From: Agapanthus africanus
Lineage: Eukaryota; Streptophyta; Magnoliopsida; Asparagales; Amaryllidaceae
Assembly: GCA_030015575.1 (NCBI GenBank)
Contig: CM057337.1
Location: 341,878,583-341,942,582, forward strand
Direction: 5' to 3'
Length of the DNA: 64,000 bases
A program made the position numbers and the translations under genes. Positions 46,405 through 59,400 of this stretch are shown piece by piece (position 1 is the first letter of the stretch; every line of letters starts with the position of its first letter). A model generated the notes under the pieces. That model was given only the letters and a program-made list of their open reading frames with translations, was not told the origin of the DNA and made no database searches.

Positions 46405-47850
46405 CGTGCACCATGGCTGCACCTACTGAGTATTTACGTTTTGTGCATAGTTATTAGACTTGAGATATGCTTTATACACCATTGTGTTGATTTATGATTT
46501 ATGCAGGTTTATTGCACTTGATTCAGTTTTTTGCCATGGCTGCACATGTTTATGATTTTATACACCTTGGCACACTTGGTGTTGCATTTTATACACATTT
46601 GAGTTATTGATGCATTTCCATGCACTTGTTGCACCCGATTTGTATTTTTGTGCAGTTGTTGCACTAGGTTTTTACGCTGTGCATTGTTGCACCATATTGT
46701 ATTTCGTGCACTGGATGCACTGTATTTGGTATTTCGTGCACTGGATGCACTGTATTTAGTATTTCGTACACTGGATGCACTGTATTTGGTATTTCGTGCA
46801 CTGGATGCACTGTATTTGGTATTTCGTGCACTGGATGCACTGTATTTGGTATTTCGTGCACTGGGTGCACTGTATTTGGTATTTCGTGCACTGGGTGCAC
46901 TGTATTCGGCATTTCGTGCACTGGATGCACTGTATTTGATATTTCGTGCACTAGATGCATTGGAGTTGGTATTTTGTGCACTTGATGCACCATATTTGTA
47001 TTTTTGTGCGATTTTTGCACTGTATTGTATTTCTTGCACTAGATGCACCGGATTTATATTTCGAGCATTTGTTGCACCAGCTAGGTATTTTGTGCATTGG
47101 TTGTACCGGAATTATACTCCGTAATTTGGTTGCACCCGATTTATGTCTTTGATCATTTGTGTTACCAGATTTGTATTTTGTGCGCGTCTGCACTTGATGT
47201 TCGTTTTCATGCATGTTACTGCACTAGATACTTTTAATGGACTGACACACTTGGGTTGGATTTTTGCGTTTATTAGGCGCTTAATATTGGTTTTGTGCAC
47301 ACCGGATGCACTCGATTGGTATTTCCATTCGTGCAAGTTAGTTGCACTGGATTGAGATTTTATGCACCATAGTAGCACTTGACTTTGATTTGATATCATT
47401 CGAGATGTTGATTTTGATTTCATGCCTATGGTATGCATGTGATTTGACTTATGCTTTCGTTATAGATTTCAGACACTTTTAGTATTTTGATTCGATTTTG
47501 TGCACGCTGATGCACATGGTTGTGAGATTTTATACCATGGTATAGCTGATTGGATTGAGGTTTATTATATACCATCAATTTCGATTATGATATTTGATAT
47601 TTTTTCCGTGCACTTTGTGCACTTGATTGGAATTCTTGCGCATATTTGGCGCGCTTGATGCGATTTTGGTGCACACCTGATGCACTAAATCGAGACTTTT
47701 CGTGCGCATCAGATGCACCTGATATTGCTGTCAGGCACACCCGTTGCCTATGACAGGTGTTCGTGTACACCCATTGCACTTAGATGTTGTTTCTGTGCAT
47801 ATGCATGGCATATTTATAGATTTCGATTTCCGTGCGCACCAGACGCACGC
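46405..47850. repeat. Long stem-loop array in LARD C
   Basis: About 30 short inverted repeats occur at roughly 30-50 base spacing. Most are GTGCA-(4-7 nt)-TGCAC. Compensated forms include GTGCG/CGCAC (47832-47848), AGGCA/TGCCT (47733-47749), TATACC/GGTATA (47531-47544), GCGC/GCGC (47638-47652), and CATGCC/GGTATG near 47421. Confidence 0.75.
46701..47000. repeat. Regular 30-bp tandem repeat
   Basis: Ten consecutive units fit the register ATTTCGTGCACTGGATGCAC plus TGTATTTGGT. The first eight are nearly identical and the last two are diverged. Each unit holds GTGCA-CTGGA-TGCAC. This is the recently homogenised core of the larger array. Confidence 0.95.
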
Positions 47851-48503
47851 GACATTCTTATGCACATTTTGGGATTGATTTTTGGAGCAGTACGTTTTTA
47901 TGATATTTACTATTTGATATAGTAGCTGGGCAGGACTAGTCAGAGGACAGTACCTGAGTATATTTTTGCATGCATCGATAGTTATCGAAGGGATTTCCAA
48001 AAAGAGAGTTATTGTCTCAGTATTTACCTACGTGTCCGAGATGACACGAAATATTTTATAAAGGAAACCCTTCTAACATTGTTTTCAAAAAGGCGGGACG
48101 TGTATGTTAAACAAAGGATATATGTATATATAATTATTTTCTTACAATAGACGTCCGCCACTGTGCAGTGATATGCACATTGCAAAGAGATTTGAAAGGT
48201 TTGGCATCCATTTCTTCAGATGTTTCAATGATATTTACATATATAGTTTTGAGTATATCGTATTGGTTTCATTTTGGACTTAGACATTGATGTCTTCCCC
48301 ATGACTCCGATGATTGCGGGATGCTTGACGGAGTTTTACTTTTGATTGATACACTCGTTTTTCATACGCATGCATTGCGCTAGAATGCGTTTTATGTATT
48401 GATGATTCGGAGCCCCGACGACTTGGACTTTTCACTGAAATGTTTTAGTATTGAGGTGTTTAAATTTAAATTCCGGGACTGAATTTCATTCAGGGGGGCA
48501 AAT

Positions 48504-51500
48504 TGTAACATTTCAGGAAAATAAAATATTATTTTCGGGAATTTTTTTAATTAAATAATAATTATTATGAATATTTTAATAATGCGGTATAATTAAATAC
48601 CGATAAAGTGGAAAAATTTGGAAAAATTGTAGAAATTATTAAAATGAGGGTGTTTATGTGATTTAAGCAAATTAAAAGTTTTTAAGATTAATTATATTCC
48701 ATTTTATGGCTAATCGCGATTAAATATTGCTAATTGTACATTAAGCGAGTTTTGTGCACACGACATTCACCATGTCACATTTTGGCTCTTGTTACATTTT
48801 ATAATGGCTTTCTCTTCATTTTCATTTCATGGTTGTGGTTTTTTAAAGTGAGAGAGAAAAAAAAAGAAAAGAAAAAGAAAAGAATAAAGTAAAGAGGTAT
48901 GGGCATGAGAGAGAGAGAGAGAGAGGGGGGGTGAGGGGTCAACCTAGCATGGCTCTCATTTTGTTTTCATTCATCCTTCATCCCCTTCATCTTTTCCTCT
49001 CCTCCCTCACTCCCATGGCAGCACTTCATCTTCCCCTCCTCTTCAACCCACAAAACACCAACAAATATACACCAAAACACTTCATTCATTTCACAAAAAT
49101 CATGCACAAGGCCATTACAAGCACTTTGGACCAAGCAAAATGGGATTTTGACGCTGTAGGGGGATTCTTGAGTGCTAAATGAGATAATCTTTCCACCATT
49201 TGTGTATTAGTTAAGTTTCTATAGCCTCTATTTAAATTTGGATGTGATTTAGAGAGGTTTTAATGTGTTTAGAAAATTCTAGAGAGGGTTAGGGTTTCCT
49301 TGAGTTGTGTTGGTGAACTTGAGTGTAATTAGTGACTAGAAAACACCCCATGGTGTTATAAACCCAGACCAAACACTAATGCCAAACCTGAAACCCAAAA
49401 TATAGAAAAACAGAAACATTTTATGTCGGTTTTGTGAGTATTTGAGGGTGTAAGGAAATCTAGAGTGAACTGGAATTTTTACGAGAGAAGCAAACAAGTC
49501 CAGAGACCAAATTGAGACACCACGAGACCACCCTACCAAAACGAACCCCAACTGAACCCCATAAACAGAGCAGGCCGGATTTACTAGGAGAGTGGCCCGC
49601 CACTTGGTCAGGTTAGGCTCCCAAGTTTCTTCTGTAGGTCATATACCCTATATACATCATCCCAGTATTATTTGTGCGCATTGTTTTCACCCTAATCAAA
49701 ATCTGGGACTAGTTTCATGAGTTGCTATTTTATTTCGGGGTTTTGTTTTACGTAATTTAAATTCTGGATTTTAGGAATTTGGTTTTAACTCGATGGTTTG
49801 ACGTTTGTACGACGATATCGAGAGTTGTTTGGTGGTTTTGAAGGCGTAGTCCGTAGGTTCGAACCTATAGGCTTTTAGCGTGTCGTTTTTGCTTTGATTT
49901 GGAATTTAATGCGATACGATATGTTATGATGTGTAGGTACCCAACGAGGACTTCGAGACGACAAGCAACCGCGTGGCGACGTCGGCATCGGCAAGCGAAG
50001 GTCAAGGTGAGTAGATATATATTTACGGGGGAAGTTGGGTGGATGGCATATAGCACCCCCGCAAAGTCGTAAGAAATGATGTGATATGATATAGATATAC
50101 ATTAATATGTTATTGTGAGATTTTGAACACTTAGCCAGAAAAAGGTTAGGAGATTATGAGTTTGTGTTAGCGAGAACTGAAGAAAGGACTTTAGTTGATT
50201 TCTTGGTCACGAAACCCTAGAGTAAAGTTTTGCATACACGCACATACGCACACTCGCATACTTTTACTTACTTGGGCGTATCGAGGATGTCATATATATT
50301 CGTATTCACATGCATGGATGATGAGGATATTAGATGGTATTTGGAGATGAGTCGATGAGTTTGGCTTGGATGCCATGAGATTGGTGATGTTACGTGATTC
50401 GTATTTTTGGATACGACACGATGTTTTAGCGGGTCCTTTAGGCGTGGTGTTATCATACACACGCATGCATATACATAGATGGTATCAGTATTGCACTAGA
50501 CTTAGATTAGTACCCCCTGATCATGATATATGATGAAAAAGATACCGGACGAATAATGAGATAAATGTGATATTTGACCTGTACCCAGATTTGGGAGGCC
50601 GTACGACGGATTTACTGTACAAGCTATATATTGATGTTAGATCCGCACTCTTGACTAGAGGATGTCATATTATATAGGGTATCGTATGAGATATTATTGA
50701 GGCGGGATCACCGACTATTACATATTATATATCGACTCAGATTTAGGCGGTTTCCTTATCTTTTCGATCATCCTGTTGGCTAGACCTGTAGTTTACTTAT
50801 AGACTCGTTTATTTTATTGAATATTTTTTTATTGTTGTGATTATTATTCAGCTCCCATGCATTATTGCTATTCGCATCGCATTGCACGCTTATATTGGGT
50901 TTTCATCTGTTATTATTGAAATCATGCTGTCATGACACCAGCACCATTACCGATGATGCGTATATTCCACGTACACCTGCTTGCCGGCTCACACACATCA
51001 TCATCGGTAATTGCAATGTCACGTACACTTTAGAGAATACTATTCATTGAGAAAGCTTGTTAGCTGGTAGTTGCAATATATTATAGCTTTTGTATGCTAG
51101 TTTAACTATTGCATTCATTGCATGATATCAGATGTATTCATATATTCATTGGTTATGCAGTATTACGGAGATTTATGACGGTATTCACTATTTATTGATA
51201 TTATGATTTTGATGATTTCGGATTCTTCTTGAGATCTTCTGGATTTGGAAAACGCATGTGAAACTTTTATAAACTAATTGTTTTATTTTAAAGGGAAAGA
51301 TACGGTTTTTCTTGATATGATAAGTATTGTCCACCATGATGTTTTCTCGGTTCTGAGATGGTTTTCGTGACCCGATTCGAGGAGTTGGATAAACCGTCTG
51401 CGGATACATGGTGGACCCGTTATAGTACCCCGGGGCAAGAAGCTCGAGTTGTAGACGATGAGCCCGGCAAGGGCAGACTGCCTACCGGTGATTGTTTGGC

Positions 51501-52642
51501 ACGGCGGATATCCGGAGGATACCGTTTGTGGTCGTGTGATTGATGATATGGGCCGATCCGGACTGACGGAGCCCGAGGTATATTGGTATATTGAGATTTG
51601 AGACACTGAGATATTGAGATTTGATGATACAGGTCAGTCCGGATAGCCGGATCCTGAGATATTGAGATTCATGTTTTGTGTCTATACTTGACACTGATTT
51701 CTCTGTTGATTTCATTGATGATATTCGATTTATATACATAAAGGAATGTCATTAAATAAAGAAAACAGTTGTGTCACTCATGATGTATTCTGTTTCCATT
51801 CGTAATGCATTCATATATCATATATCTGTTATGTTTCTATCTGAGGCAATGACACGAGCACGTAGTATTGCACTTATATGTAGATGGATCAGGATATTAT
51901 TTGAGGATATTACTTGATATGACCTAGGATAGCTTCATACATTCGATTTCTGCTCTGTGATATTTTCTAATCACGAGTTGGAAACTCACCCCCGTTGTGC
52001 CACAGTTTCTTGCAGGTTTTGCCGTACCGGTATCTTGACGGTTTGCTAGCACACTGCTTTCATTTCGGGTGATTGCTTTGGTAGGTGGGTTCTTTTGCAT
52101 TAGGATCACCATTGTATAATTGTTATTTCAGTTGTATCTAGTAAAACTCCATCAACCAGACTTGTATATTGTTAGAGATAGATGACCAGTGTATATTCTT
52201 TGGACCTTAGAGTCGCGCACTGTATTATTATGGTTGTCCTCTGGTTTCTTTGATGATGTTGGATTTTATCCTGTGTTTTTATCCTCGCCCTTCGGCGTTG
52301 TATATTATATTGCTTGTGTGGTTGTGATCGTCAATTGACGAAGAGCTAGCTCCCGCTTGGGGATGCCTTTATTCGTTATATATGCTTTATCAGGTTTATA
52401 CCCGTTTGGGGTCAGTCTTTACAAAGGAAACTCTGCCGAAATTTTCAGAAAAGACTTGAGATTTTAAAAATGCATACTTCGGCTTATGTTGTTAAACTTC
52501 TTGCTTTAAAATTGGTTTTTCCTTCACTCTACTGCTTTACCTGGTTTGGTTTTCTGGGTTTTAGCTTACTTAGATTACGTACGCCTCGAGACGTTTCGTA
52601 GTTTATGTGCCGGTCAAGTTCCGTACTTTTCGAGTCGTGACA
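48504..52642 (+). mobile_element. LARD C, 3' LTR (complete, 4139 bp)
   Basis: The LTR starts TGTAACATTTCAGG after the purine tract and ends GAGTCGTGACA, followed by the GTGCT duplication. It is the partner of 29969-34108. It has the GA-rich tract (about 48843-48935), a short ORF at 49015-49182, acceptor-like TGTAG|GTACC at 49936, AAG|GTGAGTAG at 50006, and the hairpin at 50946-51011. Confidence 0.93.
50946..51011. repeat. Conserved 66-bp LTR hairpin (LARD C, 3' LTR)
   Basis: Arms ATTACCGATGATG and CATCATCGGTAAT, 13 bp, as in the 5' LTR. Confidence 0.78.
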
Positions 52643-52647
52643 GTGCT
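52643..52647. repeat. Target-site duplication of LARD C (right)
   Basis: GTGCT directly after the LTR end, matching 29964-29968. Confidence 0.92.
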
Positions 52648-52668
52648 GGTGTTGTTCGGAGAGTCCAT
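52643..52668 (-). pseudogene. gag: Element D gag, first codons
   Basis: On the minus strand an ATG at 52666-52668 opens a frame that runs into the LARD C target site. It continues in frame on the other side at 29968. LARD C therefore cut gag within about its first ten codons. Confidence 0.7.
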
Positions 52669-53652
52669 CACCTTGATATAAAAGATAGGTTAGGATAGAT
52701 TCAAGAAATTGAAATGCAAGGAATGCAAATGTTTGTTGAATTCATTAATTCTTATGGTATATTGTTAACGACTTCATGCAAAACTGACCTTGATGGGCCA
52801 CCAACAAAACATGTCACGTTCCGCTTCCTGATAGATGGAAACGGTAACCTGGCAAGCCCACGGCATATTTATCCATAGAAGGTTATTCCCTAAATAAATA
52901 TACCAAGCGTATTGAAATAATAATACACAATGCAAGAATAAATTGAGACTGTAAAAATTTTCAACAAATATTTTTATCTACATTCAACTTCCAATATTTA
53001 CAAGTACAAGGGTTTATGCTGGAAAGTAAATATAATAAGAAAAATGCCTAAACTGGTGGCATACATAAACTGAAGAAAAGGTAAAGTTGAGCTAGCCCTG
53101 AGTAGCGATATGGTTGTATTCCTCCTCTATGGCTTCAACCTCCTCCGTCTCGACCGTATCTGATGAATATTCCAAGAGAAGAAAAGTGGGTGGAATGCCC
53201 GTCAGCGAACTAGCGCTCGGTATATCCCAGAGATGGGTAAGAGTAAAGAAAATGACAAGTATAGAATATATATAACGAGTAAGAGTATATGTTCATGGGT
53301 ATGTAAATACTATAGATCTCTATATGGTTACTATGTTAACGTTAAATTCCAAGTGTGAATGTCAACGCAGCCGTAGAAGTATTCATAAGCTCAAGAGTGG
53401 GACCACAGAAGCAAGGAAACACAGGCTCGTTTCATGTGTTAGCATCGGGGCTCTAGGCTATGGATGAGTCAACAAGACAGATATTCGAGTAAAATAAAAA
53501 AGAGCTTAATACGGGACTCCTGAAGCTCCGTTGGATTCACAAAAGAAACTATCCCAAGCACCCTGAGTATAATATATTATAGCTGGTTAATATACTTAAT
53601 TGGTTTAATTGATTAAGTAATTTTTCTTGAACGTGATCATAGATCGCAAAAG
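52669..53652. other. Unidentified sequence upstream of D gag
   Basis: This should hold the leader and possibly the 5' LTR of element D on the minus strand, but I see neither a tRNA-Met primer site nor a matching LTR elsewhere in the window. A minus-strand frame without an ATG runs from about 53300 to a stop at 53092-53094 and ends in an acidic stretch (ETEEVEAIEEEYNHIATQG). I do not recognise it. It could be a fragment of a host exon or a chance frame. Confidence 0.4.
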
Positions 53653-55618
53653 TGTTGCATATAGTTCCGTCAAGGAAATTATTGTAATTGCAGGCACACG
53701 ATTATACTAATTGAGGGAGGACATATACACGCAGAAAAATCTTACTCGAAATGATAGTATGCTATCTGATTTGTTTTTATCATTGATGTGTACATGTTTT
53801 ACTTGTTATTACATGTTGCTAATATATAATGATGAAGCCCGTAGGATTCTTGCTTGACTACCAGCATTATGATAGCGATTATATACGTGAGAGCTGGGTC
53901 GCCTATAAGCACATCCTTACATGTCTCTAGTCGTGGAAGTATCGAGACTGGGCATCGATATTCCGGAGTAGACTAATGTATACGCTTTGAGACCCCGATG
54001 AGGGGCGATGGCTGGTCTCATAAGCCATTAGTGTTGTGTCACCTAAGATAGTATACATGTGCTCACTGGAGATGAGTACACTGGACGGACTCGCCGAGAA
54101 CTTCTAGATGGTATTATACCTGAAAGTTCTCAGGTGGCATGAGTACAGGTTAGTCCTTTGACCTAAAGTCATCATTTGTCTCGTATAAGTTCCTACTGTA
54201 CTTTGATTACTACCCTACCACGGCTCAAAGGAGCCGTGCAAATAGGTTTTAGTTAGGTACAGTCTCGAGCCATATGGAGGTAGTGGTCGATTGTCTAGGA
54301 TTCGTATCTCCTGGTATTAGGAGTCGATGTCGCACTGTGTTCAGTTGGCTATCACCAGAAATCTATAGCCACGGTAGGAGAGATTTAATAATAGTTGATC
54401 AGGAGTATCTCAGTTTGTGATGAGCTAGACTTAGACACGACTTATTGAGTTAGTAGGGGTGTGCGTTATCCACCCCCTAGACCCGATATGTGATACTCTT
54501 TGATGAAAAGGCCAGACTGTACGGAGATTGTCACATTCAGGCTCAGTAGGGTAAGGACGCACTTGATTGTCGACCCCCCTTTCAACAAGTACCTGGGTAT
54601 CCGTTACATACAGCTAGTGCCACTGACGTGCTTGTGGTTAAACCCACTGCCAGCATATTGTCGAGTCTCTAGAATCCCATATAGAGGGTTTTCCCTGTTT
54701 AGGAGATAGATGTAGGAGCTGTACGGTGGTACGTGCAGGGGTCCGATTAAATACGTGTGCGCGATACACGGACTTTGATCGGACGGTTGATAATACTAAC
54801 CGGCTTAGGATTAAGCCAGATTATTAAATCAGGTTTTGATTTCATAATTTATATATGTATTTCGATACATGTATTTCAGTATTATTGTTCACTATTCATT
54901 TTCTCTCTTTGGTGTTATCCATATTTTTATACAAATACGCGTATGTGTAGCGATACATTACCAGGTGAAGTATTCCATGTTTACAAGGGAATGCTTCTAG
55001 AAGATGGACACCTCATATTTAATTTTCTGTTTAGAAAATTAAATGAGAAATGCGGTGGCAAGTGGAGAAAGTGCAGCATGGTTGCAAACAATGTAGAGAG
55101 GCATGGCTATGTGTTTTAAATGATTATTTCATTTGGATGCACTATTGCATCATGGTTGATATTAGTAGCCATTCTTTTCTATATAGGTCAACTTGATGAT
55201 TTTTCTTTAGCTTATACTTCATCTTCTCCAAGCTCCTCATTCTATTTCTTGCTCTCATTTTTAAGCAAGATTCTAGAAAGAAAAATATAGTGGAGTATTC
55301 CTACATCACCGGCCATCCAAACCTAGCAACTTTGGACCGTCGGTTAGAGCCTCCTCCGTGTTCCCTCAGGTGGATCGTCTTCGGCAAAGGGTGGTCGATG
55401 CTCAAGCACGATCCCGGGGCTACGAGCTTGGAGGGGTCTTCCACAATTGGTTGGACACATGATAAATGTTGTATTTCTCAAACCTTGCATGTTTTAGTTT
55501 TCTAGTTTAGGGTGTTTGGATCGAACCTTGGGTTCGGGCGTCCGATGCTCGCAAAAAGTTTTTGTTTTCGTTTCTGCCTCGTCCGCGGCCTCCGCGGTGT
55601 GGGCACCAGATCCCAACA
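53653..55618 (+). mobile_element. Copia I 5' LTR (2.0 kb)
   Basis: The LTR starts TGTTGCATATAGTTCC, ends CAGATCCCAACA, and is followed at once by a primer binding site, so it is a 5' LTR. It aligns with the copia E LTR (24830-26862). Family inverted-repeat sequence lies around 54788-54830 (AATACTAACCGGCTT..AAGCC). Confidence 0.87.
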
Positions 55619-55630
55619 TGGTATCAGAGA
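55619..55630 (+). other. Copia I primer binding site
   Basis: TGGTATCAGAGA directly after the LTR end; one mismatch to the initiator tRNA-Met site. Confidence 0.88.
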
Positions 55631-56410
55631 AACCCAAACACCTTAAACAAGTGTTTGACGATGCTTCAAGTTTCAAAACCGAAAACTCCGATTTCGGAAA
55701 CCCACTTTCTGTTGAAATATTTTTGGTCTCTAAAAAAATTTTAAACAAGTGCAGATGCTTAATCTAGACTAGATAGAGAAACGCAATGAAAATGAGCACA
55801 TTATACCAAAATTAGACCGGCGAGAATTGCATTTTGGCCAGCCTCACCGGTTCACTATTCACCAATGAAGCTCGTTTTCATGATGTGTCTTGGGTTTTGT
55901 AAATTGGTATTTTTAGTGTTGTTTGATTTGTCCCAGATTTCACTTTGTGTCATCTTTGCTTTGGGACAACTCGGGAGTTTTAAAAATTCAAAACTTTTGC
56001 ATCGTCGGTTTTCGTGATGTTGTATATGTGTTGCTGAACATCGTCTAATTGCTATATGTTCATTTAGACGGGGTTGCACACATTCCGCTGTTGCTTACTT
56101 CTGCGGTTATATATATATCTGGTTACGGTTTGTGCGGATTGTCGTGATGGATAGCCTTGTGTGCAATATTAAATGTACAGTTCAGATTCAGTTGTATATT
56201 CATTATTACGTGGCAAGCATCCGACATGTGGACTGCCTTCACTGCCAGTTTGTATATTCTTTTATTGGAGCATGACCGGATTGAGGTCGATGTCGCCATT
56301 CTATATATATTTTCTTTTCTAGACTAGGATTACCCGACGGAGGAGTGCTCAAATAGCCAGGTTCTAGTGGGCAACGGGCCCGCATCTCATCGAGTTGAGA
56401 CTGAGGGGCT
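55631..56410 (+). mobile_element. Copia I leader (truncated by LARD J)
   Basis: Non-coding. Its last part (about 56335-56405, with CAGGTTCTAGTGGG) aligns with the copia G leader near 42370-42440. It lacks the block that G shares with LARDs, and the GC-rich hairpin is not obvious. The rest of copia I lies right of the window. Confidence 0.75.
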
Positions 56411-59400
56411 GTAACATTTCAAAAAAATAAAATATTATTTTGGGGAATTTATATAATTAAAATAATAAATATTATGAATATTTTAATGTGATGGTATAAT
56501 TAAATACCGATAAATTGGAAAATATTGGAAAATTACCTTGAATGTTGATTTTTAATAGAATTATGAGATTTAGACATTTTATGAATTATTATATAAATTA
56601 ATTATTTGCAAATTATGCTAAACTTGATAAATATTTGCTAATCATGTACTAATCGTGTTTATGTGCATGTTATGTAACATAGCATGTTTCATACACTTGT
56701 TACTTTTGTTGAAATGAACTATGGCTTAAACTCCACAATTTTAACAAATATGTGGTTTTGTTTTATGTTTTTGTAAAAAGATAAAGAATAGAAAAGAAAA
56801 GAAAAGGGAGAAGAATAAAGAATGGGGTATGGCATGGAGGTATGGGCATGAGAGAGAGAGAGGGGGATGAGGGGTCAATTGACCAAGGCTCATTTTGTGT
56901 TCACTTCATCACCTTCATCATTTCCTTCTCCTTTTCTCTCCATGGCTGCCCTCTTACCTCCACCTCCTCTACCTCCTCACCACAACCTCAATCCCACATC
57001 AAAACACCTCATTCCCTTCATTAAAAATGTACACAAGCTCACTACAAGTATGGGAGATCAAGAAAGTTTGAATTTTGAGCACTAGGAGCAACTCAAGAAA
57101 ATTCTTGAGTTGCCAAATGTGGTAATTCTTTCACCATTAGAGTAGTAATCCATTTCCTTTAGACTCTATTTAAGTTTAGAATCGATTTAGTGAGGTTTTG
57201 CGAGTTTTGAAAATTCCAAGTTGAGGTTTAGGTGATTTTATGTGTTGATAAGGTGAAATTGAGATGTATTAGTGTCCACAAACCCTGTAGAGTTAATATT
57301 ATGGGCTAAACCAAAGACTAAACCCTAAGACTTGAACTTTAGAATTATCGATATCGGGTTTTTGTGGGAATTGTGATGACTTCTAGAGATCTGCTATGAC
57401 CCACAGACTATGAAAAATATTTTGCAGATATAGTGAGATGTGCAGATCACTAGGAAGAAACTCTAGAAACCCAACCCCAAGGCTTTATATTTTGGCCGCA
57501 ATTTGCGGCCCAATTTTTGAGTTAGGGTCCGAAACTTGGTCTGTAGCTCACTTTTTAGATAACTAGACCTACCTAGTATGCAAAAAGTCTAATTTTACAT
57601 TAATAAAAATCTATAGTAATTTTACTTGATTTCTGGCGATGTTTTGCGACTTTTGAAACTTGATTTTTGGGTATTTTAGTTTTTACTCGGTCGTTTGACG
57701 TTTGTACGTCAACGTCGGGAGTTGTTTGATTGTTCTTGCATGTGTGGACCATAAGTTCTAACCTATGTATGGTTCGTTTTCCATATCGGTTTCCGGAATT
57801 GATTTTGATGACGTTACGATATGCGTTGAATTGTAGGTACCTTCACATGGATTTTCGGGAAGACAAGGGAGAACAAGGTGTCATCAACTTAGGCAATGTG
57901 AGGATCGAGGTGAGTAGATATATATCTACGGGGGAAGACGGGTGGATGGCGTATAGCAACCCCGCAGTTTTGTAGTATAGCATGAGATACGTTTATATAT
58001 ATATTATATGTGTATTGCGAGACATGAAATATTAACAAGATAGGCTTTAGGAAATCATTGTTTAGTGTAGCATAATTTAAAGTTAGTTTCTTAGTTTAGT
58101 TTCTTAGTCACGAAACCTTGGAGTAATGATTTGCACACACTCACACGCACACGCATCCATTCGATGTTCTTGTGCATATATGGGGATATGTATATATATA
58201 TATACATACATACATACATATATGTATGTGAGTATGTATATATATATGTGTGTGTGTGTGTGTACGTATACATGTATGATGAGGATAGTATATTGATACT
58301 TGGAAATGAGTCGATATGACTGGGCAGGATGCCATGAGATCGGTGATGTGATTTAGGGTCGTGTTATGAGATACGACATGTTATTATAGTGGATCGTTGG
58401 GCGATGTGTTTTCATACACACGCGGATTTATGTTGATGGTATCGGTGTGTACTAGACTTGGATCAGTACCCCAAGTTTATGATATTATGATAATGATACC
58501 TCATGAACAATGAGACAAATGTGATATTTGACCCGTACCTCGATTTGGGATGCCGTACGATGGATTTTACCGTACGAAATTTAAATATGATGATTGATCT
58601 GCACTCTTGATTGAGGATGTCGTATTATATATTTTATCGTACGTAACGCTATTGAGGCAGGATCACCGACTACTAGATATATCGACTCGGATTTTAGGTA
58701 GACTACCTTACCCTTTCGATTTGTCTGTTAGTTTAGTCCTGTAGTTTATTGGGTAGATGTTAGACTGGGCATGAGTCATACCTATTTTCAAACTAACGAA
58801 TCGTGAGTATTTTAAATACAGGCTGAGGGATACTACGGAATTTCCAAAGGACATACCTTTTCTTAAAAAGCATCGTAGCCCTTATTTTCTAAAAACCACG
58901 ATTCGTGCTATTTCAAATACCAAAAATGTATGACTCGTACTTATAAATGTATACTCGTTAATGTTGCATTTATTATGCATTTTCCATATATTCTCGCTGT
59001 TTGCATCGCATTGCATGCTTAAATGTGCTTTTCATTAGTCATTATAAAACCATGTTGTCAGGACACCAATACCATTACCGATGATGCGTATGATCCACGT
59101 ACACTTGCTTGCCGGCACACACACATCATCATCGGTGATTTCCATGTCACGGACATTTAGAGAATATTACTTCATGGATGTAATAGATCCGACATAGTTT
59201 AAATATTGCATTCCTGCTTAAATACCAAGCACGTATATGTATTCATTTGTCCTGTGATATTATGTTTATTGATACGCGACATTTCGGGATTTCGATTATT
59301 CCATGAGATTTCTGGATTTGGAGAAACCGCAAGGATTTTATAAACTCATTATTATTTTAAAAGATAGAAATTTGCTGTTTTCTCGTGATATGATGTGAGA

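Larger units (their letters stand above)
45879..48503 (+). mobile_element. LARD C internal domain, part 2
   Basis: This segment resumes LARD C after copia G. It holds non-coding sequence matching A (8880-9130), then the longest stem-loop array of the window (46405-47850), then a 3' part matching A 9900-10569 and B 16000-16630. It ends with the purine tract CAGGGGGGCAAAT (48491-48503). The frames at 46509-47048 and 46648-47124 exist only because a 30-bp repeat lacks stops. Confidence 0.87.

Noticed and set aside
46701-47000. CRISPR-like regular array
   Set aside because: Units are contiguous with no unique spacers, and the context is plant LTR elements.
46509-47124. Long frames on both strands coding a 10-residue peptide repeat (YLVFRALDAL-like)
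   Set aside because: They come from a 30-bp repeat that lacks stops in several frames on both strands; the frames are not kept in LARDs A and B.
55619-55630. tRNA-like sequences (TGGTATCAGAG) as tRNA genes
   Set aside because: Only the primer-binding complement of the tRNA 3' end is present; no cloverleaf or A/B boxes around it. The same holds for the other primer sites.
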